From Sanguinoderma infundibulare (Eukaryota; Basidiomycota; Agaricomycetes; Polyporales; Polyporaceae): a stretch of 64,000 nt of DNA. The DNA lies in contig JAVLRN010000011.1 in the NCBI GenBank assembly GCA_032821775.1, forward strand, positions 1,116,001-1,180,000. Direction: 5' to 3'. Positions 22,081 to 33,931 of the stretch are shown here, piece by piece (position 1 is the stretch's first letter; each line of letters starts with the position of its first letter). A program made the translations under genes and the position numbers. Under the pieces are notes generated by a model. The model was given only the letters and a program-made list of their open reading frames with translations, was not told the origin of the DNA and did not search any database.

Positions 22081-24346
22081 ATGACGACCACCACCAACAA
22101 TTTGCCTATTCTCATCGTATGTCGGCCATGGAAATCTCAGCCGATCAAACAACTTGCTCACATCGAGGTCACACCCCAGGTCGGTGCGGGCCCTTCTGGG
22201 CTGACCGCGGCCTTGTCGTTGGCGCAGAACGGGGTTCCAGTTCGCATCGTCGACAAGGCTCCCGCCTTCCACAGTGCGTCTCGAGGGAGCGGCATCCAGG
22301 CGAGGACACTGTCTGGATGCAAGGCATATTCATACTAACCTCTTGTTTCCAGCCGAGAACCGTAGAGATATTCCACTTCCTCGGCATCCTGGATGACGCT
22401 CGCCGGTTTAACACCCCCTTACCACCGTTCCAGTCGTATAAGCTCCCCGGCGGCACAGAAGTGTTGAAGAGATGGAGCCTCTTTGACAGATTCGTGACCT
22501 CTACGGACCGTCCGTACGTGAGTGTTGCAAAGCGAGCATGATGCGTGTGATGCGTCGTCGTTCGAGGAATTCGCTGAAGCCAAGCCTTTGTAGAGCCACA
22601 TGGCCTTGAGCCAGGATACCACGGAGGGCATCTTCCACGACCACCTCGCGAACCTCGGCGTTCACGTAGAGCTTGGGACGGAGCTCATCGCTGTCGAGCA
22701 AGAGGACGACGGTGTCTCCGTCACTCTAAGGGTCGACGGAGATGGCGCGGTGGAACAGATCGAAACAATTCGCGTGGCGTACGTCGTTGGGGCGGATGGT
22801 GCTCGAGGTTCGTCATCTTCAAGTCATTATGCTCTTCGTAACTTTACGGTGTGAGCTGAGCGCACACTTCAGGCATTACCCGCAAGCTGATCGGCGCCAC
22901 GTTCGAAGGGCAGACCAAGGAGAACGATGGTCAAGTCTCGGCCGACGTCGAGCTCGAAGGTTTGTCTTCAGATGTATGTAGGCCCAGCAGTGTCCAGTCA
23001 TCCGAGTCCTGGCGCATGCTTGTAGCTGATTGTGCGTTCGGTGTCAGGCCTGGCATCTCTGGTCTGTTCCCGAAAGGGTATTGTGAGTACGGCCCAATCC
23101 CTAGGTGGCGACTAACCTGACTTATCTCGGATAGGATTATGGCGCGGCCGAAGCTCGAGCCCCACTCCTTCCACGTCGGCGTCACTGGCAGAAACTTTGA
23201 TCTCGTTGACTTGGTCGACAAAGAGAGGTTCGTTGACTTCTTCCACAAGACGACAGGGCGCAAGGATATCGAATTCAAGACAATTACTGAATTGACGTAC
23301 TGGAAGTGGGTCAGATCCTCTGCGAGGGCTCGGTGAACTGGTTCTTATGCTCACCCCTGCGCAGGCCGAAGATGAGGATGGTCAACAAATTCCAGGAAGG
23401 GAGGATATTTATTGCTGGAGGTGAGATGCATATGACCCTCTCAGTCTAGCATCCGTGGGCTCATCGATGTGTCTAGATGCTGCACATGTGCATCCTTCGA
23501 ACGGCGCCCAAGGATTGAATACGAGCGTCCAAGATGCGGTCAGCGGCGCCCCTTTTACTGTACTCTCTCCGACAACTCAATTCTTGGCCGCAGTTTAATC
23601 TTGCGTGGAAACTGGCGCTCGTTCACAAGGGCCTCGCCTCGCCAGATCTCCTGAGGACCTACGAAATCGAACGTCTGCCCGTGATCGCTCACATGCTCCT
23701 CGCTACTTCCAACCTATACACGCATCTTGTCCCGAAGAAGGGAGACCTCGACGCAAAGCCCGAAGCCGTCCTCGCTGAAGGCCCGAATAAGGCGGGCTTC
23801 CTCCAATCGCTCGACAGCGCGCTCTACCAGCTGGAGATCAACTACCGCTGGAGCCCAATAGCATTCGATGCTCGCGGGATAAGCCGGCTAGATGAAGAAG
23901 ATCTCAAGGCACGTGCGTACGAGGGCTATCCTGCAGGAGACGTGAGAGCAGGCGACCGCGCACCGAACGCACCCGGCCTTGTCGGTGTCGACGGGATGAA
24001 AGCGGCGCTCTTCGACCTGTTCAAGCCCACCTTCCATACAGTGCTTCTCTTTACGCCTGAGACGGACGTCGCAGGCACACAGGTGGCGGCGGTCGTCCAG
24101 GCTGCGCAGGCATGCCCCGCTGGCACATCACACACGGTCATCGTCGGGCGAAATGGCGTTCCCAATCAGACCCGTGGCGCGCTGTCTTACCATGACAGGG
24201 AGGGCCACGCGTATCGTGCCTACAACGTAGATGGCAGCGGCAAGTCAACTACCTTTGTTGTGCGCCCCGATGGGTATGTGGGCGCGATCGTGCTTGACGT
24301 GGACGGGATCCAGACGTACTTCTCGAGGATATTCCGGAGCATTTGA
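22081..24346 (+). CDS. FAD-dependent phenolic monooxygenase, copy 1
   Basis: Ten exons (22081-22116, 22180-22299, 22353-22517, 22594-22807, 22873-22973, 23048-23082, 23135-23305, 23365-23420, 23477-23538, 23594-24346) give about 570 residues. The three flavoprotein hydroxylase signatures are present: dinucleotide-binding VGAGPSG near residue 13, the DG motif YVVGADGARG near 175, and the GD motif FIAGDAAHVHPSNG near 300. The last third (from VRAGDRAPNAPG) is the thioredoxin-like C-terminal domain of the phenol hydroxylase / PCP-4-monooxygenase group. Such enzymes hydroxylate phenolic rings with NAD(P)H and oxygen. Intron 2 (22300-22352) begins with GC rather than GT. It follows the dienelactone hydrolase on the same strand. 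Paralogues lie at 55118 and 61614 with the same exon plan. Confidence 0.9.
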
Positions 24347-24502
24347 GTTTGCCGTAGATTTTTTGGAATGTAACCTCGTGTTGGGGGGCTTTCGTCAAGG
24401 CTTCCAGCGTGTCGGCAACGCAGTTGACTCGGCTTTACAAACGCTTGGCGGTAGACAGTCGCGCAGAGGCCGCAAGGCAGCAGAACATAGTTCAATGTAC
24501 AG

Positions 24503-25957
24503 TCAGACATCGTCCGCAGCGTTACAACTTCGGAGTGCTTGCAACTCCATGACCTGTAACTCTACTAGGGTTGTGTCCGTTTCGATAGGAGTAGGCGGCG
24601 CGAAGCGAAGTGCTGAGGCGAGCGGCATGGTGGCGGATAGCCGGATATCGGTGGGCGAAAGGTATGTGCTGGCGTGTGGCTCCAGCGCGAGTTGGCGAAG
24701 GTTCAATAAAACATGTGATCCCTGCAGGCGAGCGGTGAGTGGCGCTGGTCAGGTCATGGTCAGCAGGCGGCGGTGATGCAGGGAAGACTGACCGCAAAAG
24801 ACATGACGGAGAGTTCCCAACTGTCATATGCGAGAGTCAGCGGAAGCCTCTCCACCTCAGTTCGTCACGGTCACTCACAAATAGCATATACCCGCCAACG
24901 TGTTCTTCTCGATCTCGTACAACAGAGTGTTGAGGAGCATGATTGCTGATGGAATGTTAGCCACGTCGAATCTATCATCCCACTTTGATAGCATTGAGCA
25001 TACCGAATATTATAGCGTATGCCCATGTACCGTCTCTCATCAGCGTGAGCATGATTGACCGTCGGTTGATCTGACCGACGATCAACATGTTGACGAACTT
25101 GACGAGGGTAAGGATGAAGAGTGTCGTCTCGAACGCCAAGGAGATCGTCCTGCGGAATCCAACTAGGATAAGACTTCGGTATAAGTGCAGCGATAGAAGA
25201 CGTACCAATAAGAAGGAAATATCTCAGGCGTCGAAACAATGAGGCATGTGGACGAGAACTCAATCTTAGGGACAGTGGTAACAAGGATAGTGCACATTCC
25301 GACGATTTCGGCGACGAAGAGGAAGTAGACGAGAAACATGATTATCCGGTTACGGTTGAACATAGCATATACTAAGGACTGTCAGCAGTGCTCCGCCCGA
25401 ACGGGTTTGTACGACTCACTTCGTACAATCAAGACAACTTCCACTGCTACGGTGAGGATCTCGGCAATGGCCACTTGGTACGCGATTAATGACGCGCAGT
25501 CGCCCCATCTGTGAGCCGTGGGACCTACTTGGGCGATGATAGTCCTGACGGAGAAGTAGAGTAAGCGACAAGTGAGCTCCGAACGTTAGGCCACAGCCGA
25601 GTGTCGAAGAGCGCAGAGTCTTACGCTTGGGCAATGTACGGCATATGGCGTATGAAGAGGTACGTCCATTTCACCCAGCCGTTGGAGCCTCTGCAAGTAA
25701 CAATGAGCACACACAACGCGTCGGGCAACTGCTGTTCTCGTACTACGACGAACCTCCAAATGAATTCCACCTGACACGTTTTCGCGAAGTTAGTAGCAGG
25801 ATCATATGACATACCAGGAACGTCATCCCACCTCCTTGTCAAGGTTGATCAGGGTATCATACACACCAAACGCAGTGGCGGCGACGGCGACTTCGGCCGT
25901 CACTAAGAACGCGAGTAAGCTGGTATCCAACGAAAACGCGACGATCCTGAAGAGGAC
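24503..25957 (-). CDS. Seven-TM protein of the mushroom DUF6533-like family
   Basis: Nine exons were traced, from 5' to 3': 25832-about 25957, 25754-25770, 25625-25690, 25420-25544, 25206-25371, 25004-25149, 24879-24945, 24793-24820, 24503-24721. All joins keep frame, including a 17-bp and a 28-bp exon. Family marks are VYDTLINLDKEVEFIWR near the N-terminus, VRIYAMFNRNRIIMF after TM3-4, and ETTLFILTLVKF, TLLYEIEKNTLAGICYFWEL near the end, with a Ser/Pro/Thr cytosolic tail. These proteins are abundant in Agaricomycetes and uncharacterised; a receptor-like topology is plausible. The first exon is open upstream without a clear ATG, so the start is uncertain. Confidence 0.75.
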
Positions 25958-26611
25958 CCACCTGTCCCATACTTGTCCTCCCTCTGAAAGACCCCCGCGT
26001 GCAATGCGCCCAACGTCATGGATCCCACCAAGCCCGGGGAGGGGGTCTGGGGAAAATTAAGAAAAGGTCGTCGCGAAGGGGGAGGGGTGGCACGCCCCCG
26101 GGGGCTGCACTCGATAGTTGAATACGCCGGCCACATGCTGCGCGTGCATATAACGGCGCTGCAGACGCGCAGTCCCACGACGTAGGCGGAGACGAGAGGG
26201 GCTTACCGGTGATACAATCACAGAGGCCGATAGAGAGGCCATGGCGGCTTCCTGTCCGATAATGCACCGGCTTCTTTCTCTCGTGCCCGCCACCACACAA
26301 CGGCGGAGCGGCCGATGGACGGCGTTCTGCTCTCGAGTCTAGACGCCCTGGTCTAGCACCAAGCATCCACGGACGGTCCTCTTCCCCACGTCGCGCGGCG
26401 CACCGAGCGTGTGGGTGGGGGCATCATTTAGCCGCGGTCCGCGGCGGCCGGGCGCAGTTTCAGCGCAGTAGATATGATCCCATATAATAGCCTTCGTAGA
26501 TTGTGGTACTGTAAAAGGTCTGAGTGAAGCAAACGACCACAAGCAATCATTGTCTGGGAACATACCAGCATATTACACGGCATGCCTCTACTCGTCGCCC
26601 AGCCACTAACC
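25958..26611. other. Spacer with unresolved 5' end of the 7TM gene
   Basis: Contains the upstream region, and perhaps a first exon, of the minus-strand 7TM gene and the 3' flank of the GH89 gene. Frames here carry no domain. Confidence 0.35.
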
Positions 26612-28971
26612 CTACGCCCACCTCTTCACCAACCTATTCGCGACCTCGAACGTGTCCCCCTTCGTCCCCCACTCCTCGCCCTCGCCCGTCCCCCAAGTCC
26701 CGTTACCCCATTCCCGGCCGATCGCAACCATCTTCGCGTTGACTACCGCCGGGTCGTACGCCGCACCCGTCTCCTTGGTCTGCGCGAGGTACTCGATGAA
26801 CGCCTCCCAGCGCGGCTTGTAGTACGTGCCGACGAGCCCCGCCCACGCCTTGGACGCATAGTCGTTGATCTCGCCGTCGGGGCCCCAGAGCGTGATCTGG
26901 TTCCGCGCATTGTACTCGAGGTACCGCGCGTACGCCGCCTTGCTCTTGCCGTGCGCGCGCGCCTTCGCTTCCGCGATCCACGCGCTCAGGAGGAAGTGCT
27001 TGTTCGTCGCGAGCAGCGCGTCAATGTCATCGAGGAGCAGCAGGAGCGGCGCGCCCGCGGCGGTCACGACCTGGGCGGTGGACGATGACGAGTTGAACGC
27101 GGCGACGAGGGCGTTGTAGTGGTCGATGAAGCGGTTGGAGAGAAACTGGCGCGTGACGTCGACGACGTCGTACGCGAATTCGGGGATCGTCCCGAGGAGC
27201 GGATACTGGCCTTGTGCCTCGAGGAGGCGCTTCGCTGCGAGAAGAACCGTGCTGTTCGTGTCGTAGGGGATGGCGGTGGGGTGGTGCCCGCCGCGGTTCG
27301 TCAGGCCGGTCAGAGCGGGCGCGAGCTCGAAGATGCTCTTGATGACCGCTTGGGTGTTGGGGTCCTTGTTATCGTACACAGTAGTGGAAAGGACACGCCA
27401 CGCGTCGAAGGCACCTTGCGGGAGGGGACGCATGTTGTATCGCCGAGCGACCCACTTATCCACGTAGGAGGTAAGGTTCAGCGGCGTAGAAGACCATGCT
27501 TGATCGAGTAGAACGTCGTAGACGAGCTCGTTGCCCTCCTGGCCCTCCATGGTCAGGCCCATCCCCTTCATGCTGCTGCCGGGAGCATGCAGTGCCGTAA
27601 TAGGATCCTGCGTAAGCGCGTCGAGGTTGCCTTCCATGCCGATATTGCCACCGTATCCGTGCAGTTCGCACCATACCCACTGTTTGCCATAGTAAGATGA
27701 GGTGCGGTTCCACTGAGGCTGCGCTTCAGAGTACAGATCGAGGATGATCATGCTGTCGTTGCCAGGAACGCCGCCGAGATACGCCTCGATGCGCTCGTTC
27801 GACCAGAACGCGGAGCTGCTGAAGAACAGCCAGCCCTGCATGAGCCAGACCGCCTCCGGATCTGCGGCGCGCAAGCTCGCGAAAGTACCGGCGGTAACGT
27901 TGGCGAGGTAGGCAGGGTCACCACTGAAAGGGTCGTTCTCGTTGTACTGATCAAGGGTGTATATGTGCGATATGTTGCCATAGGCCTCGCGCTGTTTCGA
28001 GATGAAGGACGTCTGGAGGGTCGTGAACAAAGGATCGGACGGCTCCAGGAAGGATACGTTGGTGAGCGTGGAGGGGAAGCCGCTCCACTGGCTGCCGTTG
28101 ACGATGGCGGCGTCCGGGTAGAGCGATGACAGTGCACGGGGAATGAAACCAGTGAATGAAGGCAAGACAGGCGTCATGCCGAGCTCGTTCACACGCTTCA
28201 AGATCTGTTTCTGAAGCGTGAACTGGTCGTTGACCCACGTCATGGGGAGGTCACCACCCCAGCTACCTTGAATGTTCCCGAATCGATTCCAGGCTTGAAA
28301 TGCGGGGCCAGAGAGGAAAGAGGCGATATCAGTATCACTGAGTCCGACCTCGCGGAAGGTCTCGATGAGGATGGACTCGTAGCCGTTCCAGGCGAGAGGG
28401 AGGTTGACGCCTCGGAGTGCGAGCCAGTCCAATTGGTGCTCCCATCGATCGAAATCCCAGAACGGAGTCGTGTAGCTGAAGGTGACTGTGTTGAAGTGAT
28501 ACCTGGCCAGGGTTTTGTTTAGTGGGCCGCAGAAGCAATCGAGAACGACTCACCGATACGGAACGATGGCTCGACCCTTGACAGGAGTCCCAACCCTAGG
28601 TAGGTGTATGGGGAGATAGGTCAGCCGTGACCCAGTCCACCAAATGTCCGTCCCTCCGTACTGCGTCAGGTAGCTTTCGACTTTTCAGGCCAGAGCTTGA
28701 ATGCGATCACCAGACGCGGCACTCACGTGTAGAAGCCGCGAGTACAAGCAGATACGGTGGAGCACTCGACGTGAATACCTGCGGGCACGTCGCTGATCAC
28801 GAAGGAATCTGGCTCGCCCGACGACAGGGAGAACGAAAACGAGTGGGCGTGGGTCGGGACTCGTCGTTTCGCGAGGGCGTAGATTCCGTCCAAGCCGGCC
28901 GTCGCGCTGGCTGTCCCAGCCGCTGCAAGGGCGAGGGACAGGAACGCGAGGAGCTGATTCTGCAGGACCAT
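26612..28971 (-). CDS. Alpha-N-acetylglucosaminidase, GH89 (NAGLU-like)
   Basis: Three exons (28727-28971, 28554-28673, 26612-28502) give about 751 residues. The N-terminus is a hydrophobic signal peptide (MVLQNQLLAFLSLALAAAG), so the enzyme should be secreted or vacuolar. Conserved GH89 blocks follow: WWTGSRLTYLPIHLPRVG, FSYTTPFWDFDRWEHQLDWL (start of the catalytic barrel), GFIPRAL, YNENDPFSGD (first acidic catalytic position), GYGGNIGMEGN and GLTMEGQEGNELVYDVL (second Glu), and C-terminal WEAFIEYL. The family releases terminal alpha-N-acetylglucosamine, as human NAGLU does from heparan sulfate; the fungal substrate is unknown. Several N-x-S/T sites are present. The gene looks intact. Confidence 0.93.
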
Positions 28972-30379
28972 CGCGCCGGGGACACAGGGACGGAGTGAAA
29001 GAGACCTAAAACACACGTTGGTGCCTTTTGAATATTCATCAGCAGGGTCCCATCAAACGGCCAAGCGGATCGGTAGACGGCACAGCGTTGCCACAGCGCG
29101 TCCTCGATGAGGGCGGGGGCGGGTTTGGGCTGCAGCGCGCGCATGGCACTTGTGCATTTCGCTGTAGGAACTTGGAGAGCCATAATGTGTACCTTTTAGT
29201 TTGCTGCGAACCTGTCCTGACCTCAAGCTGAAGTCCGAGTCACCCGTCGCTGCCCGGCGTTAACGTTGACGTAGACCCGTGTAGGACCCCGTAACCCCTG
29301 TCAGCCGTGACATAGACAACGTGACAACATCGCCCAGGTCCAATGCCCCGCTTCCCCCCGACGCCAACATCAACAAAACACGGAGTCCAAGTCCACAACA
29401 CGTCCCAATCGCGTCCTCGATCCCCTGTCCTCATGCACTCGTCTTGACCAATTTAAAACCTCGGCGACCCTTGCCACCGTACTTCTTGTTCCCGCACCTC
29501 TGCCGTCCTCGTTAGTCCTAGTCAATCCGTGCCATGCACACTCTATTCCCTGACGACTAAGGCGCAACGAAACCGTGGTTCACACAAAGTTATTGCGGCG
29601 GCACGCGGCGATTATCTAGTCTCAGACCCAACCGGTTTTTTCTGACAGCTGCAGCCTGACTACGCGGTGATTCTTGACTCGGATAAGGAGCGCAAGCCGC
29701 TTCTGTCATGATGTACTCTGGATGTACGTCCAATCTACGTCTAAGATACTCAGAGGTCCCGTCTGTGTGCGTGCATCTTTCCTTTTCACGCCGTGGATAT
29801 ATATAACTTATTGGGCAGATGCTATGACTGTCGCTGCCGCCGCACGTTCAGGAAGGCTTGACGGATGAACGCCACGCTTTCAGTGTCCATGCGCTTTGCA
29901 AGGTCCAGGTGTCAAAAGGAACCTGCACATTTGAGAGTAGGTTTCCGATCGGACTCAACATCGCCTCAAATGCTGTCGTCGCTGGCATGGTTGCATGGGA
30001 AGACGAGCGTTGAGCCCGCCACATGCGCCGACGCCAGGCCTTAGGATACCGCAAGAACTGGCAGATCCGACATCCCAGCCACTATCTATCGTCTATTGTT
30101 GCCCCATGGTCCATGGTTCGGTCACACACCCGCGCTACACAATGCGGCTATGGGGCCACGTTCGACGACCTGGGCCAGCACAGACCAATTGGTTCTGACC
30201 CCGCAGTGACGGTGGCACTACGCAGTGCGTTGACTAGGGTTTGAGTGGCTTGTTCCACACTCAAACTTTCGTTTGCCTTTGGAATCGAAGACAGAGCGCG
30301 CGCCATGCGAGGGCATAAAGCTTCTGTCGCTGCGTAAGGTCTTGAGCATAACGTATTCTTCTCTCCCAACAACGTGCAG
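28972..30379. other. Long divergent intergenic region
   Basis: About 1.4 kb between the starts of GH89 (minus) and UbiA (plus). A TATATATAA run near 29798 is far from either start. No supported gene, tRNA or mobile element; open frames here lack domains and splice consistency. Confidence 0.45.
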
Positions 30380-31621
30380 ATGAGCGCCATTCGCGACTAT
30401 CTCGAACTCACTAGGCTTCATATGCCTTTCATGGGCAACACTTTATTATTTTGGCCTTGCGGTACGTCTGCGCACTCACTCTCACTGGTGTGGCTATCGC
30501 TGAAATTACTTAAATAGCTTGGGGCCTGACTATTGCCGCTCGGACAGTCACGCTGCCGATAACAACCTTCGTGAACACTCTACTTGTCTTTGCCATTGGG
30601 TCTTTGTTGATCCATAGCGCCGGTTGCGTTTTGAACGATATCTGCGATGTTGACTTTGATCGCCAAGTCGGTACGGAGTGATTGCTTTCTTCATGAAATG
30701 TTCTCTAGAGTGCTGACTCCAGGTTGACCCAGAGAGGACCAAGAATAGGCCTCTTCCGGCAGGAAAGGTATCGGTGCTCGGAGCTTGGATGCTCTACTGT
30801 GTACTCCTGCTTCCGGTACTCTATATCCTATCATACGGTGATATGTTGAGGTAAGGCAATGCTGATATGCACACAAATGTACTTCTAATCTCACGTCATC
30901 TTCGACCCAGTTTATTGATGGGTGCATCGTGGATTTTTCCATTGGGTGCCTTGTATCCCCTGATGAAACGATGGACATGGTGGCCGCAAGCATGGCTCGG
31001 TATGACTTACTTTTAAAGGTTTGTTGAACGTCAATTGATTTGTTTTACACAGGTCTCGCATTCAACTGGGGGTTACCGGTCGCATGGACAACGGTTACGG
31101 GCCAATTCCCTCCCATACCGGTTTGGATCCTCTTTGCGGGAGGGGTATGGTATGTTGCTCAGATAGTCCAGAGCTTCCCAGCCAAGGCACTCAAAACTAA
31201 CTTGCTTATGAATTTCCCAGCTGGACAATCGTCTACGACACTATCTATGCCTGCCAAGACCGAGAGGACGATGCTCATGTCGGTGTGAAGTCCACTGCGC
31301 TCCTCTTTGGGCGGTCTGTACGGCCAGTTCTAGTGGGTTTCGCAACGATCCTCTTGCTATGCCTGATTTATGCTGGTTACCTTTTATATTTGGGTGCTGG
31401 GTACTGGAGTCTTTCATTTGGCGGTACACTGGTTCACATGGCGTGGCAATTGGCATGGTGGGATGAGGCAAACCTGAAGGACCACCGATCAAAGTTTGAA
31501 GTGAGTCTTTCGTTCCTTCTTGCCTAAAGCGGTTCAGCTCTGACACCTTGTGCAGTCTAACGGACTTGTCGGTGTCATAATTTGGCTTGGAATGTTGTAT
31601 GACTACTTGCATTCCTTGTGA
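30380..31621 (+). CDS. UbiA-family aromatic prenyltransferase
   Basis: Seven exons (30380-30461, 30518-30670, 30733-30850, 30911-30999, 31053-31149, 31221-31500, 31556-31621) give about 294 residues. Both Asp-rich prenyl-diphosphate motifs are present: [20 protein letters not shown] and [20 protein letters not shown]. Between and around them are about eight or nine hydrophobic helices (for example [33 protein letters not shown]). The family transfers polyprenyl groups to 4-hydroxybenzoate (COQ2) or other aromatics. The start [18 protein letters not shown] lies directly before TM1, leaving no room for a mitochondrial presequence, so a secondary-metabolite prenyltransferase is as likely as COQ2. 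The start ATG follows a GCAG, so an upstream exon cannot be excluded. Confidence 0.88.
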
Positions 31622-32030
31622 ATAGTATCCGCAGCAATTCCCAGCTTGAGAAACCGTCGGCGCACGACGAGCAGTTTCTGTCACCATCTCCTCGCCTCGC
31701 TTCCCCATTCCCTTTCGTCCAGCATCACCGTGCTCTGCCTCGGGGCACTCACCATCATGTTGACGTTCGTCAAGTTTCGGTTCATCAGGGAAGTTGAGCG
31801 ACTGGCGAAGCTGGTTACCCAACTGGAACGCGGAAGGCATCTTGTTCATCTTTGGCACGTTGTGAATGTACCTACGTACCTGATGGCGGTGTTGTTCTGG
31901 AGCATCGTCATGCTTGTGTGGCGGAAGTACTGGTCAGCGAGAGTCATCTAACATCCAGGAGACGGTCAATGCAGGCAGGCAGATCCTCAGCACCAGGTAT
32001 TAATGTATATGCTATGGGACAGGTGACCAT
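31622..32030. other. Spacer before tRNA-Ala
   Basis: Holds one hydrophobic open frame (to 31951) without family resemblance or supported start; not annotated as a gene. Confidence 0.4.
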
Positions 32031-32102
32031 GGGCATTTGGCACAGTGGTAGCGCGCACGCTTCGCATGCGTGAGGTCCAGGGTTCGACTCCCTGAATGTC
32101 CA
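32031..32102 (+). tRNA. tRNA-Ala (anticodon CGC)
   Basis: A 72-nt cloverleaf: acceptor arms GGGCATT and AATGTCC pair fully and include the G3-U70 wobble that marks alanine tRNA. The anticodon stem CACGC/GCGTG encloses loop TTCGCAT with anticodon CGC. The T arm CAGGG-TTCGACT-CCCTG is perfect, and the discriminator base is A. The A box (TGGCACAGTGG) and B box (GGTTCGACTCC) are intact. There is no intron and CCA is not encoded. The D stem has one mismatch. Confidence 0.96.
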
Positions 32103-32121
32103 TAATCCGGTTCTTCCACTG

Positions 32122-32126
32122 TTTTT
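32122..32126 (+). terminator. RNA polymerase III terminator of tRNA-Ala
   Basis: First run of five T residues downstream of the tRNA, about 20 nt past its 3' end, which suits Pol III termination. Confidence 0.6.
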
Positions 32127-32279
32127 GTGCTTCAATTTTGACTCAAGAAACCGTCCAGGGTTCTGATCCCCATGGATGTGCATGCATCAGCGCGGACGCG
32201 ACTGAGACGAGAGCTGAACGCGTACAAGTCCGCCGCAAACGGAAGCTGCGGCCGAAAGTGGGATGGAGGCGCCGACGGA

Positions 32280-32284
32280 CCAAT
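32280..32284 (+). promoter_or_regulatory. CCAAT box upstream of SDH4
   Basis: CCAAT about 80 bp upstream of the SDH4 start codon. In fungi the HAP complex binds CCAAT in promoters of respiratory genes, so control of SDH4 by it is a reasonable inference. Confidence 0.4.
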
Positions 32285-32364
32285 CGGGACTGCAGTATTG
32301 GACGACTGCACAAGTCCTCTGCACGACCGAAAGACTGTCCTCGCCTCCGTCCACATCTCCCGTC

Positions 32365-33328
32365 ATGTCTTCCACTCTCGTCGCACGCTCCGGGTTCAAC
32401 AGGAACTTCGCCGTCGCTCTTGCGCGTAGGTCTCTGCGGCCACTCGCTGTCCAAGGTGTGTTGTACTTGGTTCGATGTGTCGCCTGCACACCGCTCTCGC
32501 GGCGGTACATTGGGCTTTGGGAAGACAAGACGCGAGACGCTGACGGAACCCTTCAGCGAGAGGTGCGGCAGATGCTGCATACGTCCCTGGTGGTCGTGCG
32601 TATATACTCGTTGCTCCCGCTTGTATCTCAATTGCTGATGGATAGGACTCCGTTGCAGCGATCTACAGGGGCACCGTGAACGACCCCACGCCCTTCCCCG
32701 CTCCCTCAAAGACACACGGCTCGTACCACTGGGCGTTCGAGCGCATCCTCTCTGCCGGCCTCGTCCCCCTCACCGTCGCCTCGTTCGTCACGAGCGGCAC
32801 CAACTACCCCATCCTCGACGGTCTCCTCGGCGTGAGCTTGGTGATGCACAGTCACATTGGCGTACGTCCTCCCCGTTCCTCGCTTCTTTCTCCTCCCACA
32901 TCTACCCGCCACGACCTCGCATCTTGCGCTCCTCTCTGCTCATTCCTCGTGCCGTGGGGCTGTCTGTCGAGCCCGACTGTCCGACCCGACTTCTCCGATC
33001 GCATGTGAATTCAGAGCGCTCAGGATGAACGAGCGAGCTAACCGGTATCCGCCTGACAGTTCGACTCCGTCGTCGTCGACTACCTCCACCCGCGCAAGTT
33101 CCCCGTCCTCGGCCGTGCCGTGTCATGGCTCCTGCGCGCCACCACCGTCGGCGTCCTCGTCGGCGTGTACCAGTTCAACACGAACGATATCGGTCCGTCA
33201 CACACTTACCCTCCTTGCCCCGCGTATCGTCGTGCCCATCCGGCTTCGTTCTGCTTTGGTGGAAACGTCTGACGATCGCCTTATCCTCAGGTCTCACGGA
33301 GCTTATCGCCAAGGCATGGCACGCATGA
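32365..33328 (+). CDS. SDH4: Succinate dehydrogenase membrane anchor subunit (CybS)
   Basis: Four exons (32365-32455, 32659-32861, 33060-33192, 33291-33328) give about 154 residues, the normal size for mitochondrial SDHD/SDH4. The first 35 residues (MSSTLVARSGFNRNFAVALA...RRSLRP) are basic and acid-free, a clear mitochondrial presequence. The mature part has HWAFERILSAGLVPLT (first helix; the Arg/Ser region near the quinone site), then LVMHSHIGFDSVVVDYLHPRKFP with the haem-ligand His and the conserved DY, then a third helix. It anchors complex II in the inner mitochondrial membrane and helps bind haem b and ubiquinone. Introns 1 and 2 are about 200 bp, longer than is usual here. Confidence 0.93.
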
Positions 33329-33931
33329 GCCCAACACGGCGAGACAAGACGTAACGTCTGACGGAGGGACCCCTTGCCGTAAACCTCCGCCCCGGGAGCT
33401 AGTGCGGGCGGCCGCGAACCATAAATCATCTCAGCCTGTATCTTCGCACTCGAATGCATTCCGCACGAACGTGCTTTCCCATCATCCCCGCTCTCCGTTC
33501 GGAAGTCGTGCACGTGTGCTCCCCGCAATGCCGTTAATCGCCATTTCGAACGAACACCACTCAGTTGAATCGTCAATTGGACGTTATGAAGAATCCCGTG
33601 TATCCCACAGATGTTTGCTCTAGACGGATTCGCATTGTGCATGGGTAAATACATGAGAGCCAAGAACATGAGTGATGTACATTGCATATCGTGAGGGATG
33701 ACTAGGGTGGTGCCAGTGATTACATACCGTAACGATTGGGTGACAACTACAACCGAACGACTCTTAGGGTACATGTATGAGATGAGAGAGCGAGCGAGCG
33801 GGGAATGACGGTCCAAGATGCCATGCAGAACAAGAGAGAAAACAGTCGACAAACGCCTCCAACGTCCAGCAGAAAAAAGTGTCTCTCCACTTGCGCAAAC
33901 GGATCAGATACTGCTGCCACAGAACCCAGTC
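33329..33931. other. Intergenic, tail-to-tail
   Basis: Spacer between convergent SDH4 and the APH-type kinase gene. No coding or RNA signal recognised. Confidence 0.5.

Noticed and set aside
20960..31621. A meroterpenoid-type biosynthetic cluster (monooxygenase, hydrolase, UbiA)
   Set aside because: The genes are separated by a GH89 enzyme and a 7TM gene, lie on both strands and lack a cyclase or backbone synthase; only the hydrolase-monooxygenase pair is adjacent.
31646..31951. Hydrophobic plus-strand frame with two helix-like stretches
   Set aside because: Looks membrane-protein-like but has no supported start, no splice partners and no family resemblance; may be a remnant, but the evidence is too thin.
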